Below are positions 61,873-64,000 of a stretch of 64,000 nucleotides of DNA, in pieces (positions within the stretch are counted from its first letter, which is position 1; each line of letters begins with the position of its first letter). The DNA lies in contig JBBQZQ010000023.1 of NCBI GenBank assembly GCA_038207565.1, positions 3,595 through 67,594 on the forward strand. The letters are read 5' to 3'. Both the position numbers and the translations under genes were made by a program. The notes under the pieces were generated by a model. That model was not told the origin of the DNA, did no database searches, and worked only from the letters and a program-made list of their open reading frames with translations. Source of the DNA: JALZAI01 sp038207565 (lineage in GTDB: Bacteria; Actinomycetota; Actinomycetes; Mycobacteriales; Jatrophihabitantaceae).

Positions 61873-62742
61873 GTGCACGCAGTAGCCAACGGACTGAAGA
61901 CGGCGGTCCTCTTCGGGCTGCTGAGTGCGCTACTCGTGGTCCTGGGTGGCTACTTCTTCGGCCGCGGGGGCCTGGTGCTCGCCCTGCTGGTGGCGGTGGC
62001 GCTGAACGGATTCGCCTACTTCAACTCGGACAAGATCGCCCTGGCCTCGATGCGCGCGCGTCCGGTGAGCCAGGCGCAGCAGCCGATGATGTACCGAATC
62101 GTCCGCGAGCTGGCTACCAGCGCGCGCCAGCCTATGCCGCGTCTGTTCGTGTCGCCGGCCGCCCAGCCGAACGCCTTCGCGACCGGACGCAGCCCGCGCC
62201 ACGCCGCAGTTTGCGCCACCGACGGCATTTTGCACGTGCTCTCCGAGCGCGAGCTGCGGGCCGTCCTCGGCCACGAGCTGAGCCACGTGTACAACCGCGA
62301 CATCCTGCTTTCCTCGGTGGCGGGCACGCTCGCCGCCGGCATCACCTACATCGCCACGTTCTCGATGTTCTTCGGCGGCGGACGCGACAACCGCGGCGGC
62401 AACCCGCTGGCCGGCCTGCTGATGCTGATTCTCGGTCCGTTGGCCGCCACGCTCGTGCAGCTGTCGATCAGCCGGTCGCGCGAGTACCAGGCCGACGCTT
62501 CGGGGGCCCAGCTGACGAATGACCCATTGGCGTTGGCCTCGGCGCTACGCAAGCTCGAGGCAGGAGTCGCGGCGCGTCCGCTCGTCCAGCGGCCCGCGCT
62601 GGTGTCGACGAGCCACCTGATGATCGCGAGCCCGTTCCGCGCGACCGGTTTGGCGCACTGGTTTTCGACCCACCCGCCGATGGACCAGCGCATCGCCCGC
62701 CTGGAGGAGATGGCCAAGTCCGACCCGCGCTTCTGGCGCTGA
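61873..62742 (+). CDS. htpX: HtpX-type membrane zinc metalloprotease
   Basis: A 289-residue M48 family protease of the cytoplasmic membrane that degrades damaged membrane proteins. Two N-terminal helices (LFGLLSALLVVLGGYFF and a second at LALLVAVALNGFAYF) are followed by the zinc motif VLGHELSHVYNRD with H134, E135 and H138, and later SRSREYQADASGAQLT supplying the third zinc ligand. GTG 61873 is the start. A palindromic element begins 6 bp after the stop. Confidence 0.95.
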   Translation: MHAVANGLKTAVLFGLLSALLVVLGGYFFGRGGLVLALLVAVALNGFAYFNSDKIALASMRARPVSQAQQPMMYRIVRELATSARQPMPRLFVSPAAQPNAFATGRSPRHAAVCATDGILHVLSERELRAVLGHELSHVYNRDILLSSVAGTLAAGITYIATFSMFFGGGRDNRGGNPLAGLLMLILGPLAATLVQLSISRSREYQADASGAQLTNDPLALASALRKLEAGVAARPLVQRPALVSTSHLMIASPFRATGLAHWFSTHPPMDQRIARLEEMAKSDPRFWR

Positions 62743-62748
62743 TGGGCT

Positions 62749-62803
62749 CGATCAACAGGGCGAAACGAGCGCTTGGGGCTTGCGTTTGTCCGCGTTGATC
62801 ACG
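62749..62803. repeat. Palindromic element, copy C (between convergent genes)
   Basis: About 55 bp with outer arms gatcaac (left) and gttgatc (right) and inner blocks gcgaaacgagcg and cgcaaacg-type on the opposite strand (tgcgtttgtc). It fills nearly all of the 75-bp space between htpX and the convergent minus-strand gene, where it may act as a two-way transcription terminator. Confidence 0.65.
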
Positions 62804-62817
62804 TCTGAGGCTGGCTG

Positions 62818-63774
62818 TCAACCGAGTCCGAGCTCCCCAGCCCTCGCGTCCAGCCACCGGTTGACCTCCGCGCCCCAGGCCTGACCCCGCCTGCGGACCG
62901 CTGACGGCGGGTAATGGCTCACCGCATAGCCGAGCGCCGTGAGCTGGTTGTGCCGACGCATCGTGTGCTGCCACTCGGCTTCGCCGAAATGGAACTCCCG
63001 GCTGTCGATCTCAAGCACCGCCCGCAGCTCGCGCCACAGCAGATCAACGGTGGCGATGTGCTGCCCCGCACCGTCGAAGATCGGCACGTTGGCTTCGAAC
63101 GGGCGGGCCCCGGACCGGCGGAGGACGTCGATCGCTTCGGCTTCGGCCACGGAGTGGGCGTTGGCAAACACATCGGCCAGCGCGCGGCGCAGGTGTGCGC
63201 TGCCGTTGCGGGGGCAGCGTTCCAGTTCGGCGGCAAGTTGTTGCGGGGTGCAGCGACGACGTTGAATTGCGGCCGTGACGAGTCCCCGCACCGCCGTGAA
63301 CGATCGGCAGTCCAGGGCGGTGTCGGCGATCGCGCGGGGGACGGAGACGACCGGGACGAAGGCCAGCTCCGGATGATCGGCGCTGCCCAGACGAGTGCCG
63401 TAGGGACGCCGCGTGGGGCGGATGCGAACGCCTCCGATGACCCGATGGTCACCGGTACGGGCCAGCACCAGCACGCGTGGCGATGACGGCGCGGGCGCCC
63501 CCAGCCCGATGATGCGCGCGGCGTCCCACCCGCTGAGGGCCGCGCCGGGACCACCCATCGCGATGCCCACCTGCGCCCAGTCGGCTCGGGTCGGGGCTCC
63601 GGGTGCGGTCAGGACGAGGCCGCGAGCCAGGCGCTGCCAGCCGAGCCGATCGATCGCGTGGGCGACCGTGCCGCGCGAGAGCCCGAACTCCCGGGCCTCC
63701 CGAGCGGTCAGGACGCGCGGCAGCTCGAGGCGCGAACCGCGCGCCGCCGCGGGAACCGGTGCACTCACCCCCAC
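62818..63774 (-). CDS. AbiEi-like N-terminal domain fused to DUF559-type nuclease-fold domain
   Basis: A 318-residue protein. The N-terminus LPRVLTAREAREFGLSRGTV followed by RLGWQRLARGLVLTAPGAP is the winged-helix AbiEi-type antitoxin-like region. The C-terminal part HIATVDLLWRELRAVLEIDS, REFHFGEAEWQHTMRRHNQL and GYAVSHYPPSAVRRR has the E-x-D-S and QxxxR pattern of DUF559/Vsr-fold proteins. Actinobacteria carry many copies of this fusion; its role (defence or mobile-element related) is not established. No AbiEii-type toxin gene is adjacent. Confidence 0.75.
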   Translation of the reverse strand: MGVSAPVPAAARGSRLELPRVLTAREAREFGLSRGTVAHAIDRLGWQRLARGLVLTAPGAPTRADWAQVGIAMGGPGAALSGWDAARIIGLGAPAPSSPRVLVLARTGDHRVIGGVRIRPTRRPYGTRLGSADHPELAFVPVVSVPRAIADTALDCRSFTAVRGLVTAAIQRRRCTPQQLAAELERCPRNGSAHLRRALADVFANAHSVAEAEAIDVLRRSGARPFEANVPIFDGAGQHIATVDLLWRELRAVLEIDSREFHFGEAEWQHTMRRHNQLTALGYAVSHYPPSAVRRRGQAWGAEVNRWLDARAGELGLG

Positions 63775-63835
63775 AGCATCGAACGCGGGCCGCTCTCGCC
63801 GCTGGCGAATGGTCCCGCCTGTGGACGACGGTGCT

Positions 63836-63904
63836 CGATCAACGGGGCGATATGCGCGTCAGGGAGCCTGTCGCATAATCGGCGAGCCTCCGCGTGTTGA
63901 TCAC
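63836..63904. repeat. Palindromic element, copy D
   Basis: Outer arms cgatcaac at the left and gttgatcac at the right enclose an inner hairpin with arms cgatatgcg (63848-63856) and cgcataatcg (63872-63881). About ten extra bases sit on the right side compared with copies A-C. It lies between the AbiEi-like gene start and the IS1182-type transposase start, so it could lie at or near the edge of that insertion element. Confidence 0.5.
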
Positions 63905-63925
63905 GAATTGTTAAAAGATCTTGTG

Positions 63926-64000
63926 ATGGCGAAGGGGTTTCGGCCGGTAGATCGGGATCAGCCGTTCTTGTTGCCGCCGGATATGCGGGATTGGCTGGGC
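63926..64000 (+). mobile_element. Start of an IS1182-type transposase, cut by window edge
   Basis: From ATG 63926 (GTG 63923 also possible) the frame reads MAKGFRPVDRDQPFLLPPDM then RDWLG, the highly conserved N-terminus of IS1182-family transposases. Only 25 residues are visible. The left inverted repeat was not identified; the AT-richer 63904-63922 stretch just before the start may be part of the element end. Confidence 0.75.

Noticed and set aside
1..64000. tRNA or rRNA genes
   Set aside because: No cloverleaf-type T-arm sequence (GGTTCGAATCC-like) with matching acceptor arms was seen on either strand by eye.

Overview
The window comes from a high-GC Gram-positive bacterium, very probably an actinobacterium. 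It is GC-rich throughout and uses many GTG starts and ATGA/GTGA stop-start overlaps. It carries a 14-gene nuo operon next to a geranylgeranyl-reductase-type flavoprotein and a trans-polyprenyl diphosphate synthase, the menaquinone-linked arrangement common in actinobacteria. It also has a two-gene 2-oxoacid:ferredoxin oxidoreductase. I cannot fix the genus; a Frankia/Jatrophihabitans/Nakamurella-like relative is a guess.

Layout. (1) 1-1237: a DUF985-type cupin fragment and a GNAT acetyltransferase on the minus strand, and a divergent FKBP isomerase. (2) 1398-20244: a respiratory block on the plus strand: menaquinone-reductase-like flavoprotein, nuoA to nuoN, polyprenyl diphosphate synthase. 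Several junctions of this operon have been enlarged by tandem repeats or a palindromic element, yet stay open in frame and keep stop/start overlaps at both ends. (3) 20360-56279: an accessory envelope-polysaccharide region of about 36 kb. It has two Wzx-like flippases, two Wzy-like polymerases, four sulfotransferases, one truncated and four intact GT4 glycosyltransferases, one GT2, the two GDP-L-fucose genes (gmd, fcl), three methyltransferases, an intact acyltransferase-SGNH protein, two glycosidase-like exported proteins and an SGNH lipoprotein. It also holds decayed material: an acyltransferase-SGNH pseudogene, an IS630-type transposase relic and a GDP-mannose-3,5-epimerase relic abutting a truncated glycosyltransferase. 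A stretch of ordinary membrane and lipoprotein genes (43.0-47.2 kb) interrupts it. (4) 56420-62742: core metabolism again: a small membrane protein, korB/korA, an unknown protein, cysteine dioxygenase plus rhodanese (frameshifted), beta-carbonic anhydrase, HtpX. (5) 62749-64000: two palindromic elements, an AbiEi/DUF559-like protein and the start of an IS1182-type transposase.

Working together. The nuo block would oxidise NADH and reduce menaquinone, whose side chain and saturation are plausibly set by the flanking prenyl synthase and reductase. The polysaccharide genes suggest a Wzx/Wzy-exported glycan containing GDP-fucose-derived sugar and decorated with sulfate, methyl and acyl groups. 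No initiating phosphoglycosyltransferase, Wzz/kinase or PAPS-supply gene is visible, so the pathway must lean on genes elsewhere. At least eight gene interruptions look like single-base losses in short G or C runs; some may be assembly errors rather than biology.
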